14,799 bases of DNA from Brevundimonas sp. GTDB taxonomy: Bacteria; Pseudomonadota; Alphaproteobacteria; Caulobacterales; Caulobacteraceae. This document shows, piece after piece, positions 7,037 to 13,923 of the stretch (position 1 is the first letter of the stretch; the number at the start of each line of letters is the position of its first letter). Location of the stretch: assembly GCA_020253595.1 (NCBI GenBank), contig JADCBH010000299.1, positions 1 to 14,799 of the forward strand. Reading direction: 5' to 3'. The notes below the pieces were generated by a model, which was given only the letters and a program-made list of their open reading frames with translations, made no database searches and was not told where the DNA came from. The position numbers were made by a program, and so were the translations under genes.

Positions 7037-8503
7037 ATGCGCGACAGCGAAGCCACGACGGATGAGCGTCCCGATCGCCGCGGGCGACGGTCTGCCGCCG
7101 CAGTGGGTGTCATCGCTCTGGTCGCGATGCTGGCCGGATCGGTCGCGAGCTGCGGGAACCCCAGCCTGCCGTTCGCAGGCGGTGGAGAGACTGCGGCCAG
7201 CAATGCCTGCCCCCGGCCTCAATCCGTCACAGGGTCCGAGTTCAACGCCCAGGAAGCGGGTCTGCGCCAGCTTCGCCGTGCGGCGTTCCGAGGTGACTTC
7301 TTCGCCCAACTGGAGCTGGGCACACGCTATGCGGCGCTCCGGGCCACGGACAAGAACATCGAGGACCCCATCGAGAGCGCGGTCTGGACCGGACTGGCCC
7401 TGGCTAACGACGAGGGATTTGCCCCGATCAACCGGGTGGACCGGGGCGGGTTTGGCGGCTGGCGTCCAGTGTCCCGCTACGACGACTGCCGCGCCTGGGA
7501 ACGGCATGTCGCCTATCAACGCCTGGACGGCCAGTTGTCGCGCATGACGATGGAAGAGCAGGCCGAGGTCCGCAACCGGATGATCTACGTCCTGTCTACC
7601 CAGGACGCTGACGGCTTCCGCACGCTCGCTCGCCTGCATGACGCGCTTTACGGACCTTTCGGTGAACCTTCCGACAACCGCGAGGCGCGCGAGGCCCTGG
7701 GCCGGAACTCAGGGGGCCAGACGGACCGGCGCCGCGGCGGTTATCCGTCTGCGATCGGGCTGTTCCCCCGAAATGACGTCGACGCCTATCTCTACAACTA
7801 TCTGGCGGTGCAGACCGGCGATGTCGGTGCCTACGTCCTGCTCAAGGATTTCGAGCGCTCGACGCCCGCACGATCGCGCTACGGCGCCTTCGTCGAAGCC
7901 AAGGCACGTCAGTGGGTGCCGCCCTATGAGTTCTATCCCAATGAGGCTCCGGACTCTGGCGTGCCCTTCTCGGACGAGAGCCGGCCGCGCGGCGACGCCT
8001 ATGAGTATGCGCTTGGCCGGGTGACCGAGCTGCCCTTCGTCCACGTCGGGCGGGCCCTGCGCTATCTGGGCGTGACCGAAACCGTCGCAGAGCAGGCCAG
8101 CGACCTTTCGGCCCGGCAGATCCAGACGCTGGAGGCCATGCTCGGCCACAACATGGAGTCGCGTCTCAGCGCCATCGAGATGGTGCGCGCCATCCAGCTG
8201 GCGGCGGTGAACGGGTCGTCGGAAGCCCAGCTGGTGCTGGCCGTCATGTATTCCGAAGGGATCGGCGTGCCGCCGGACTATGCGCGCGCCTTCCACTGGT
8301 ACGACCAGGCCGACAAGCAGGGCTCGCCCGAAGCCAAGTTCGCCATGTCGACCTACTTCGCCCTCGGCGTCGCCGGCGTGGCCGATCAGGACAAGGCCCA
8401 GGCCGTGGCGCTTCGCATCGATTCGGCTCTAGCGGGCTTCGGCCCCTCGGCGTCTCGCCTGCAGGCGGTCCTCGCCCAGGTTTCCCGTTCGCAACGCCGC
8501 TAA
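7037..8503 (+). CDS. Sel1-repeat lipoprotein
   Basis: This is a 488-aa protein from ATG 7037, with GAGG just upstream. The frame is open back to 6911, but the extra residues hold no signal. An RRGRR patch precedes a hydrophobic segment ending VASC, a lipobox with Cys39, so it is probably an outer-membrane lipoprotein. An N-terminal tetratricopeptide-like helix pair (RAAFRGDFFAQLELGTRYA, about 80-100) is followed by a long middle part. Two Sel1-type repeats end the protein: NGSSEAQLVLAVMYSEGIGV with YARAFHWYDQADKQG, then SPEAKFAMSTYFALGVAGV, at about residues 395-470. Sel1 repeats mediate protein-protein contacts, so this may be a scaffold in the envelope. It is followed after 15 bases by the beta-helix protein gene, so the two form an operon. 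Confidence 0.85.
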   Translation: MRDSEATTDERPDRRGRRSAAAVGVIALVAMLAGSVASCGNPSLPFAGGGETAASNACPRPQSVTGSEFNAQEAGLRQLRRAAFRGDFFAQLELGTRYAALRATDKNIEDPIESAVWTGLALANDEGFAPINRVDRGGFGGWRPVSRYDDCRAWERHVAYQRLDGQLSRMTMEEQAEVRNRMIYVLSTQDADGFRTLARLHDALYGPFGEPSDNREAREALGRNSGGQTDRRRGGYPSAIGLFPRNDVDAYLYNYLAVQTGDVGAYVLLKDFERSTPARSRYGAFVEAKARQWVPPYEFYPNEAPDSGVPFSDESRPRGDAYEYALGRVTELPFVHVGRALRYLGVTETVAEQASDLSARQIQTLEAMLGHNMESRLSAIEMVRAIQLAAVNGSSEAQLVLAVMYSEGIGVPPDYARAFHWYDQADKQGSPEAKFAMSTYFALGVAGVADQDKAQAVALRIDSALAGFGPSASRLQAVLAQVSRSQRR

Positions 8504-8518
8504 GGAGGCGCTGATCCG

Positions 8519-9970
8519 ATGAAGACTTTCGCGCTCACCGTCTCCGCCGCAGTCCTCATCAGTGGCCTGGCCCTGACGGCCCCCGACGCCCAGGCCCAGA
8601 CGGCCGCCCGGGTCGAGAGCCAGACGCGTCCGAACTTCGGCCTCCTGCTCGACCCGCCAACGCGTCAGAGCCGCCCCAGTCAGCATCGTCGGTGGTCCGA
8701 TGGCGCGCACCGGCCAAGCCAGCGGCCGGACTATCGCCCCCCCTACGCTGCCGGCAGCGAGGAGATCGTGTTGGTCGACTGCGGCGGCAATCCGGGCACC
8801 GGTGCGGTCGAGGCGGCGGTTCAGCGGGTCCGGCCGGGCGGGACGCTGGTGATCCGGGCGCGCAGCGGGCCCTGTGTCGGCTGGCTCAACATCGACAAGC
8901 CCATGACCATCATCGGCGAGGGTGGCTTTGATCCCCGCCGCTGGACCCAGAACCCGACCGCGACGCTACAGGCCCCCGACGGGGTTCCTTGCATCACGGT
9001 AGCGCAAGGCGTGCGGCTGGAGCTGAGGGACATCGTTCTGGCTTCGCCCAATGGCGGGGATGCCGCCTGCGTGGTCGGCTACGGTGCGGACATCGTCATG
9101 AGCCGCGTGGGCTTCCGCCACGTCGGCGACGAGGCCGCCATCTACGCCGACGGTGGATCGGTCGAACTGCGTGACACCGTCATCGACGCCCAGACGGTCG
9201 CCCCCGCCATCGTCATGGACGGCGCGACGTTGAACGCATGGGAGACGGTGGTGACGGGGGCTCAGTCCGGGATCGACATCACGCCGGGTACGGGTGAGCC
9301 CTCGCGCATCGACTCTGTGACCCTGTCTGGCGTCGAAACTCCCAACAATTTCGGCCCGCGCGCTATTGGCCTGCTCGTCCGCGCGCGCCGCGACTACGGC
9401 CGGGTCGAGGTCACCAACAGCCGCATCTGCGGCTACAGCGAAGGCGTCGCGGTCGAAGGGGCTTCGGTGTCGATCGAAGGCTCTCGCATCTGCCGATCCG
9501 ACAAGGGGCTGGTGCTTTACAACGGCGAGCTCACCTTGCTGGACAGCCGGGTCCGCGCCCGCACCATCGGCCTGGCGGCCGTTTCCGGCCGGGCGGTGGT
9601 AAGGAACAACAGCTTCGTCGGGGTGCTGGACGTCTTCTATCGCGAGTACCGCGCGAACATCGACGCTTCGGGCAACCGTGTCTGGACCGACGGCCCGCTC
9701 TGCCGCCCCAGCTTCCGGCCCCGCTATCGCGACCGCTATGAGCCGCAGTGGAGCCAGCGACCCGATCAGGGCTGGGTCTGCGAGTATTCGCCCTATCCAC
9801 GCGACTGGTGGGACGAAATGGACGGTGCCTACGGCGACCCCTACGACGACTACTTCTATACGCCTGACAGTTACGGCCGCTTCCAGCAGGGCTATGGCTG
9901 GTACGACAGCTCGGGTCGCTACGTCGACGACGCCCGCTACCAGGGTGACAGCCGCTGGCGTGATCGCTGA
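8519..9970 (+). CDS. secreted right-handed beta-helix protein
   Basis: This 483-aa protein has a Sec signal peptide (MKTFALTVSAAVLISGLALT, cleavage AQA|QT after residue 26) and an Arg/Pro/Gln-rich linker. A long parallel beta-helix region follows at about residues 80-390. Its repeating short strands (VEAAVQRVRPGGTLVIRA, RLELRDIVLAS, SVELRDTVIDA, SIEGSRICRS, ELTLLDSRVRA) are typical of polysaccharide-lyase-like or NosD-like folds. No lyase catalytic signature was recognised. The last 80 residues are rich in Tyr, Asp, Arg and Trp and may bind polymer or the surface. Eight cysteines remain after the signal peptide. The start has an excellent AAGGAGG at 8502-8508, overlapping the previous stop. 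Co-transcription with the Sel1 lipoprotein suggests a shared envelope role. Confidence 0.85.
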   Translation: MKTFALTVSAAVLISGLALTAPDAQAQTAARVESQTRPNFGLLLDPPTRQSRPSQHRRWSDGAHRPSQRPDYRPPYAAGSEEIVLVDCGGNPGTGAVEAAVQRVRPGGTLVIRARSGPCVGWLNIDKPMTIIGEGGFDPRRWTQNPTATLQAPDGVPCITVAQGVRLELRDIVLASPNGGDAACVVGYGADIVMSRVGFRHVGDEAAIYADGGSVELRDTVIDAQTVAPAIVMDGATLNAWETVVTGAQSGIDITPGTGEPSRIDSVTLSGVETPNNFGPRAIGLLVRARRDYGRVEVTNSRICGYSEGVAVEGASVSIEGSRICRSDKGLVLYNGELTLLDSRVRARTIGLAAVSGRAVVRNNSFVGVLDVFYREYRANIDASGNRVWTDGPLCRPSFRPRYRDRYEPQWSQRPDQGWVCEYSPYPRDWWDEMDGAYGDPYDDYFYTPDSYGRFQQGYGWYDSSGRYVDDARYQGDSRWRDR

Positions 9971-9971
9971 T

Positions 9972-9987
9972 CGGTCGAAGGCGACCG
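9972..9987. terminator. hairpin in the convergent gap
   Basis: The 6-bp stem CGGTCG/CGACCG with an AAGG loop fills most of the 24-base gap between the convergent beta-helix gene and the low-GC orphan gene. It could serve both directions. There is no T-run. Confidence 0.4.
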
Positions 9988-9994
9988 GCTGGCG

Positions 9995-11110
9995 TCAGAT
10001 CAGGATGGTGCCGTCGTCGTCGACGGACCGCAGGGACGACTCGAAGTCCATCAGGATCTCCATCAGCTCCTCGCTGCCCAGGGGCGCGGTCTTGCTGCCG
10101 AACCTGTATCTAGAGAAGCTGACAACGTGCTGGAGCGCGCCGATCTGTTCACCCAGGCTCTGGAACATCGACGGAGCCTCCAAAAGAAAAGTGCGAAACG
10201 CCATCGGATTTCCGTCCAGCGTCAACGAGCCATAGGCGGTGTCATAGACTTTCAGCGTTTCGCGCACCTCGTTGAACGTTCTCGCGATCTCTGCTCGTAT
10301 GAACTTTCTGCTGCGATCAATGTAATCGAGAGCCATGACATCCGCTGGACCATCGGGCTTGAGGTTTCCGATCATCTTGGACACAGATGCGAGTTCACCT
10401 ATCATTTGGTTGAGCGACCATTTATAGTATAGAAATCCCTTCCAGCAGAATATACCCTCATGATACTGTTCTCGGCTAAGTCGTAGGGTCCTTCCAAGAG
10501 ATTCTATGTGATCGCCGTGCGTATTGGAAAGAATTTTTGTGGCCATCCGCTCAACGGAGCCCAGATTAGCGACACCGTCACTTGCCATGCTAAGCTGGAC
10601 TAGGGGTCTGATCTCGGCCTTCACAAACTCGAGCATTCCGTGAAGATCAGAATTGCTCAAGACAAAGTAGCATTCTGCCGGGGAAACTCCAAGGCGCGCC
10701 AGTTGCTCTCGCATGAGGAAAGGATCAAGCGATGGTAGTTTTTCCAGGACCGAGAGCACGGTCCAGTCGGTCTGGTCCGGGGTGATTCCGAAAACCTCTC
10801 TCATCGCGGACTCATAGTTGATCTGATCAACAAATATATACATTCCTCCGTTCTTTAGATCGCGACCATCTATCGGAATGACGATCTTCAATGCTGAAGA
10901 TCGACCATCTTGAAATCGATCGTATTCATTGCGCCGCAGTCGATGCTTGATGATCAGGCAGCGGTTCAGTTTCGGATTGAAGAATAGCGGGCGATCCTGC
11001 CATTCACTCGTTTTGCCTTTCTCTCTGTAGATTTTGAGCAAATTGAGAACGCGTGCCGTCGAGGCTGACCGCTCCAGGTTTTCAAAGCTGCGATACGAAC
11101 GGTCAGCCAC
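9995..11110 (-). CDS. low-GC orphan protein, function unknown
   Basis: This 371-aa protein is read from GTG 11110, which has GAGGAG 9 bases upstream. A further GTG at 11140 would add 10 residues. The protein has no signal peptide or transmembrane segment, so it is probably cytoplasmic. It has an N-terminal mixed half with a strand-rich part (CLIIKHRLRRNEYDRF, LKIVIPIDGRDLKNGGMYIFVDQ). The C-terminal half is mainly helical (ASVSKMIGNL, DRSRKFIRAEIARTFNEVRE) with an acidic tail. I recognise no family or catalytic motif. Its base composition differs sharply from its neighbours: 22 of 60 bases are G/C at 10801-10860 against 43 of 60 at 9361-9420. With its lone position beside a tRNA-linked remnant, this suggests horizontal transfer. 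Palindromes lie upstream at 11173-11185 and 11222-11231. Confidence 0.8.
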   Translation of the reverse strand: MADRSYRSFENLERSASTARVLNLLKIYREKGKTSEWQDRPLFFNPKLNRCLIIKHRLRRNEYDRFQDGRSSALKIVIPIDGRDLKNGGMYIFVDQINYESAMREVFGITPDQTDWTVLSVLEKLPSLDPFLMREQLARLGVSPAECYFVLSNSDLHGMLEFVKAEIRPLVQLSMASDGVANLGSVERMATKILSNTHGDHIESLGRTLRLSREQYHEGIFCWKGFLYYKWSLNQMIGELASVSKMIGNLKPDGPADVMALDYIDRSRKFIRAEIARTFNEVRETLKVYDTAYGSLTLDGNPMAFRTFLLEAPSMFQSLGEQIGALQHVVSFSRYRFGSKTAPLGSEELMEILMDFESSLRSVDDDGTILI

Positions 11111-11172
11111 GGCAGAATTCTCCTCTTCATGTCTCCTCACTCAGGGTCACTACCCATCTTTCCGATGGTTCG

Positions 11173-11185
11173 TTTCAGGCTGAAA
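11173..11185 (-). promoter_or_regulatory. palindrome TTTCAG-G-CTGAAA
   Basis: A perfect 6-bp inverted repeat around one base lies 63 bases upstream of the orphan gene's GTG start. It could be an operator half pair or a small leader hairpin. Confidence 0.25.
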
Positions 11186-11221
11186 AGCCCTGAAGACATG
11201 AGAAGAAACAGCCGCGGAACG

Positions 11222-11231
11222 TAAACGTTTA
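11222..11231 (-). promoter_or_regulatory. palindrome TAAACGTTTA
   Basis: A perfect 10-base palindrome lies about 110 bases upstream of the orphan gene start, in AT-rich DNA where its promoter would be expected. It is a possible operator; no matching regulator is in the window. Confidence 0.25.
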
Positions 11232-11509
11232 GTTGAAGCGGGAGATGGCCTGTCATTTTCAACTCAGCGGAGCAAATTAATACTGTTACGGCCTGCTTAT
11301 TCATGCGCCAAACGAAGCGATGACTGCCATTATGGTGGATGAGTTGCTAACAGCGCTGGCGCATCCGCCGATTGGTACCTCGAGCCATCGGTGAACGCGG
11401 CGTCCCGCAGCGCGGAAACCCCTGTCTCAGGTCCACGATCCGGTCGGCGCGAAGGAGGAGCCCGGCAGGGCCTGGCAATGCGGACCCGGCCCGGGTCAGG
11501 CTCGAGGAG

Positions 11510-11526
11510 GTGGTAGGCCCGGAGGG
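11510..11526 (-). repeat. duplicated tRNA-Ile 3' end (att-like)
   Basis: These 17 bases (GTGGTAGGCCCGGAGGG) are identical to 12722-12738, the last bases of the tRNA-Ile(CAU) gene. The similarity goes on weakly for about 7 more bases (CCTGAAC against ACTCGAAC), with one mismatch and one missing base. A tRNA 3'-end copy in the same orientation, on the tRNA's 3' side, is what integrases leave at the far end of an inserted element. Confidence 0.75.
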
Positions 11527-11889
11527 CCTGAACAATACGTAGTTTTTCAACGACTTAAGGTGTCAGCCCACACCAAACTGCAGCCAATCAGATCAAATGC
11601 TTAGGTCGGAATGTCAAACCCTCCAAGCCGCTGGTGGGGTCGGTTCGCGAAAGGCTGTCGGTGCCTGACGTGTGGAGGGACTAACGACAGTGCCCACGGG
11701 GCCTCGCTAGAGTCTCAGCATCAAGGCTGGCCCTAGCTGTTCATTGGGAACGGCGCGGTGGGCCGAGACTGGATCGGGTCCAGAAAGGGCTCCGGGGCTA
11801 ATGTCTCCAAACGACACCGTGCAGAATGACAGCTTTCGACCCTGAGAAGCCGTTCGATATGTCTGCTCTCAGCAGGATGGCAAAGCCCG
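11527..11889. other. non-coding, eroded stretch in the remnant
   Basis: I find no supported gene. A 61-codon frame on the minus strand (11733-11918) has no ribosome binding site or family features. The segment 11824-11873 includes ATGTCTGCTCTCAGC, which resembles ATGTCCGTTTTCGGC at 12651-12665 with transition differences only. This suggests degenerate copies of a short repeat. Confidence 0.5.
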
Positions 11890-11958
11890 TCACGTGACGC
11901 GTTTGTAGCCGATCTCATTGGCTCGCAGATCGCGCCGACTGAACTGGTTCAATTTCAT
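11890..11958 (-). CDS. possible 22-aa peptide coupled to the YkgJ-type gene
   Basis: An ATG at 11958 overlaps the YkgJ-type stop codon (ATGA) and opens a 22-codon frame (MKLNQFSRRDLRANEIGYKR and two more residues). It has no recognised similarity. It may be a real coupled small protein, the leftover start of a truncated gene, or chance. Confidence 0.25.
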   Translation of the reverse strand: MKLNQFSRRDLRANEIGYKRVT

Positions 11959-12449
11959 CTCGTCACCGACGAAAGAATCTTGCCTGACTTTGCTGCGGCG
12001 CGACGGGCGAGGTGGTAAAGTCGGGAAGCGCCTTCATCATGGCGCACAGCCACTTCCGTCTCTTCTCCGTAAGTCCGCTTCAGGAAGTCGTGGATCAGCT
12101 GTTCAGCTTGCTGTCTGGGCTGAATGATCTCTGCGCTCAGGGGACATTCCGTGCGGCTGTGATAGGTCGCGTAGACCTTCCCTTTTTCCTCGAAGATGTT
12201 CCCGATCGTATACGGGTAAAGAGCACAATCCATGGGCCGATCTGCATGGATCGTGCACCCCATGTCCCAATTCGGGCATGGTCCCCGTCCGTTTGACGAC
12301 AATCGATAAACGCGACCGGCTCGCGCGATCGACAGATGGCCTGACCGTCCTGCGAAATGGCGTTCATACTCGGCTTCATTTAAAAGAAGCCCATGCAGGT
12401 CCCGACAGCAATTCTGGTCCACAGTGCATCTAAGGCAGGGATTTGTCAT
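11955..12449 (-). CDS. YkgJ-family cysteine-cluster protein
   Basis: This 164-aa cytoplasmic protein has all eight cysteines in the family pattern. Cys5, Cys8, Cys14 and Cys15 lie in PCLRCTVDQNCC. Cys58, Cys65 and Cys75 lie in GPCPNWDMGCTIHADRPMDC, followed by ALYPY, and Cys102 is in RTECPL. Proteins of this family (YkgJ, formerly UPF0153) are thought to bind zinc or an iron-sulfur cluster; no reaction is assigned here. The basic, helical C-terminus (about 105-164) is outside the conserved core. The ATG at 12449 is close to the first cysteine, as is usual, but the ribosome binding site is weak. The gene lies inside the tRNA-flanked remnant and is lower in GC than the chromosome genes, so it was probably acquired. 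Confidence 0.85.
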   Translation of the reverse strand: MTNPCLRCTVDQNCCRDLHGLLLNEAEYERHFAGRSGHLSIARAGRVYRLSSNGRGPCPNWDMGCTIHADRPMDCALYPYTIGNIFEEKGKVYATYHSRTECPLSAEIIQPRQQAEQLIHDFLKRTYGEETEVAVRHDEGASRLYHLARRAAAKSGKILSSVTR

Positions 12450-12721
12450 AAGCTCGCACTACTGTGGACCAATGCTCCGAAACAATGGATCACAGAATTC
12501 TGAAAGCAACGTCAACGGACGAGAGAATGTTACACTCGCGCTGACGGTGAAACCGCCGGTGATGGTCTGGACAGGGCCAATTGGTAGTGTTCGTTCCGTT
12601 GTCCACACATAGCGGCTGTTGGTCAGATCCGTTGTGCGGTCGGGTCTGCGATGTCCGTTTTCGGCGGCCCCTCTAGGCCCATCCTGTCAAACCTTATGTA
12701 TTTCAATATCGTATAGGCGGA
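12450..12721. other. gene-free stretch between the YkgJ-type gene and the tRNA
   Basis: This AT-richer DNA has no supported gene. A 62-codon plus-strand frame at 12424-12612 lacks a ribosome binding site and overlaps the YkgJ-type start. The stretch holds the ATGTCCGTTTTCGGC segment at 12651-12665 and would carry the promoter of the YkgJ-type gene; I could not place that promoter with confidence. Confidence 0.5.
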
Positions 12722-12738
12722 GTGGTAGGCCCGGAGGG
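12722..12738 (-). repeat. tRNA-Ile 3'-end copy of the direct repeat (att-like)
   Basis: These are the last 16 tRNA bases (counting CCA) plus one flanking base, identical to 11510-11526. This is the copy that keeps the tRNA gene whole. Confidence 0.75.
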
Positions 12739-12798
12739 ACTCGAACCCCCAACCAGACCGTTATGAGCGGTCGGCTCTAACCATTGAGCTACGGGCCC
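12723..12798 (-). tRNA. ileX: tRNA-Ile2, anticodon CAU (read AUA after lysidine modification)
   Basis: This is a 76-base cloverleaf including an encoded CCA. It has acceptor stem GGGCCCG/CGGGCCT with discriminator A, D-arm GCTC...GAGC, anticodon stem GACCG/CGGTC with loop CTCATAA, and T-arm GGGGG TTCGAGT CCCTC. The anticodon CAT alone could mean Met or Ile2. The acceptor pairs C4-G69, C5-G68 and C6-G67 are those recognised by the lysidine synthetase TilS in E. coli, and the D-loop (AATGGTTA) resembles Ile2 rather than elongator Met, so Ile2 is preferred. A Caulobacter-type -10 (TGCTAGG at 12816-12822, minus strand) sits about 18-24 bases upstream. The symbol is by function only. Its 3' end is duplicated at 11510-11526. 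Confidence 0.85.
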
Positions 12799-12933
12799 CC
12801 GGGGCTCGGCCTTCGCCTAGCAGGCACCGCACGCGGACGAAAGCGGGGACCCTGTCAGAGAATTCATTCCGATGAACGGTGGCTGCAAGCGGAGCCGCGC
12901 GGCCGTTCAGGCGTTCGCCATCATGGTCTCGCC

Positions 12934-12977
12934 ACAGCCGTCCCGGAGACTGCGGCTGTCGCTCGAATTCGTCTCCG
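12934..12977 (+). promoter_or_regulatory. predicted H-type pseudoknot in the SIMPL gene leader
   Basis: Two perfect 7-bp stems interleave: ACAGCCG (12934-12940) with CGGCTGT (12953-12959), and CGGAGAC (12944-12950) with GTCTCCG (12971-12977). The loops are 3, 2 and 11 bases, which suits an H-type pseudoknot. The structure ends directly before AAAGG (12978-12982), the ribosome binding site of the start at 12989. A role in translation control is inference. Confidence 0.35.
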
Positions 12978-12988
12978 AAAGGCTGTCC

Positions 12989-13744
12989 ATGAAAACCCTT
13001 CCTGCCCTGATGCCCCGAGCCTTGATGTTGGGTGCCGCCCTAATCGGCCTGTCCGCTCCGGCGGCCCTGGCCCAGTCCGCACCCGCTGCACCGATGCAGG
13101 TTCACGCCATGGCGGCCCAGCCTGCGCTCAATCTGTCGGCCTATGGCGAGGTCAAGGTCGCGCCCGACATGGCGACCCTGACCTTCGGCGTCATGACGGA
13201 GGCTGTCACGGCGCAAGCGGCCATGGCCGACAACGCCCGGCGCATGACCGAGGTGTTCGCCGCCCTTCGCCGCGCCGGCATCGAGCCGCGCGACATCCAG
13301 ACCTCGGGGCTGAACCTGTCGGCCCAGTACGACTATCTGCCGGATCAACCGCCCCGTCTGCGTGGCTATCAGGCGTCCAACCGGGTGACGGTGAACATCC
13401 TGGATCTCGAGCGTGTCGGCACCGTCGCCGATGCGGTGGTCGCTGCCGGGGTGAACCAGATCGACGGCATCGGCTTTGGCCTGCGCGATCCCAGGGCCGC
13501 CGAGGATCAGGCGCGTGTGCTGGCCGTGCGCGCCCTGCAGGACAAGGCGCGGCTCTATGCCCAGGCCCTGGGGGTCGAACTCGGCGCGATCCGCTCCCTG
13601 AACGAGGGTGGCGGCTATTCGCCCCCGCCGCCGATGCCGGTCTTCGCCATGGCCCGCGCCGAGATGTCTGACGCCTCGACCCCACTCGCCGCGGGCCAGC
13701 TGACGCTCCGCATCGACATCACCGGGACCTATGATCTGAGGTGA
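12989..13744 (+). CDS. secreted SIMPL-domain (DUF541) protein
   Basis: This is a 251-aa protein from ATG 12989, with AAAGG 6 bases upstream. An upstream ATG at 12872 would bury the signal peptide behind 39 residues. The Sec signal peptide is MKTLPALMPRALMLGAALIG with cleavage about ALA|QS. The SIMPL/DUF541 domain fills the rest. Its marks are ALNLSAYGEVKVAPDMATL, VTAQAAMADNARRMTEV, GIEPRDIQTSGLNLSAQYDY, YQASNRVTVNILDLERVG, AVRALQDKARLYAQALGVELG and a final LTLRIDITGTYDL. Members are periplasmic or outer-membrane-associated (for example E. coli YggE, linked to oxidative stress). The reaction, if any, is unknown. It is a single gene, next to the tRNA and followed by an intergenic repeat. Confidence 0.9.
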   Translation: MKTLPALMPRALMLGAALIGLSAPAALAQSAPAAPMQVHAMAAQPALNLSAYGEVKVAPDMATLTFGVMTEAVTAQAAMADNARRMTEVFAALRRAGIEPRDIQTSGLNLSAQYDYLPDQPPRLRGYQASNRVTVNILDLERVGTVADAVVAAGVNQIDGIGFGLRDPRAAEDQARVLAVRALQDKARLYAQALGVELGAIRSLNEGGGYSPPPPMPVFAMARAEMSDASTPLAAGQLTLRIDITGTYDLR

Positions 13745-13757
13745 TCCGACATCGTCT

Positions 13758-13901
13758 CCTCCCCGTCCGTTTCGCGGATGGGGAGGTGGCAGTGAGCCCT
13801 TCGCGAACTGACGGAGGGGGTCTTGCCGCCGTTAGAACCCCTCCGTCTCTCCGCTTCGCTCCGAGCCACCTCCCCATTCGCCGGAGGCGAACGGGGAGGT
13901 G
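13758..13901. repeat. three-hairpin palindromic intergenic repeat
   Basis: Three stems follow one another. The first is CCTCCCC/GGGGAGG (13758-13764/13780-13786, extendable to about 13 bp). The second is GACGGAGGGG/CCCCTCCGTC (13810-13819/13838-13847, 10 bp). The third is CACCTCCCC/GGGGAGGTG (13867-13875/13893-13901, extended inward through one mismatch). In addition, 13780-13790 is perfectly complementary to 13865-13875 over 11 bp, so a closed three-way fold is possible. Elements of this GGGGAGGTG type are, from memory, dispersed in Caulobacterales genomes. It lies just after the SIMPL stop and may also end its transcript. Confidence 0.7.
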
Positions 13902-13923
13902 ACACCATTGATTACCATCACTG

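Larger units (their letters stand above)
11111..11509. other. intergenic stretch upstream of the orphan gene
   Basis: No gene was found here. Bases 11111-11340 are AT-richer and hold the leader and presumed promoter region of the orphan gene, with two short palindromes. Bases 11341-11509 return to chromosome-like GC (42 of 60 at 11401-11460). They contain no supported frame and could be remnant host DNA. Confidence 0.6.
11510..12738. mobile_element. probable remnant of a tRNA-integrated element
   Basis: About 1.2 kb lies between the 17-base direct repeats and is lower in GC than the flanks (27 of 60 at 12481-12540 against 42 of 60 just outside at 11401-11460). The only convincing gene inside is the YkgJ-type protein. 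No integrase, transposase or phage gene is visible, so the element is either a deletion remnant or needed a helper. The neighbouring low-GC orphan gene lies outside the repeats. Confidence 0.5.

Noticed and set aside
11347..11550. 67-codon minus-strand frame over the tRNA 3'-end copy
   Set aside because: It reads through the att-like repeat in the typical false-gene way, with no ribosome binding site.
12424..12612. 62-codon plus-strand frame
   Set aside because: It overlaps the YkgJ-type start, with no ribosome binding site or recognisable sequence.
12723..12798. elongator or initiator tRNA-Met for the CAT anticodon
   Set aside because: The acceptor pairs C4-G69, C5-G68, C6-G67 and the D-loop fit tRNA-Ile2. 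A TilS-dependent Ile is more likely, though this needs a tRNA model to settle.
12784..13671. 295-codon plus-strand frame
   Set aside because: It runs from the tRNA through the SIMPL gene in another frame and has no family features.
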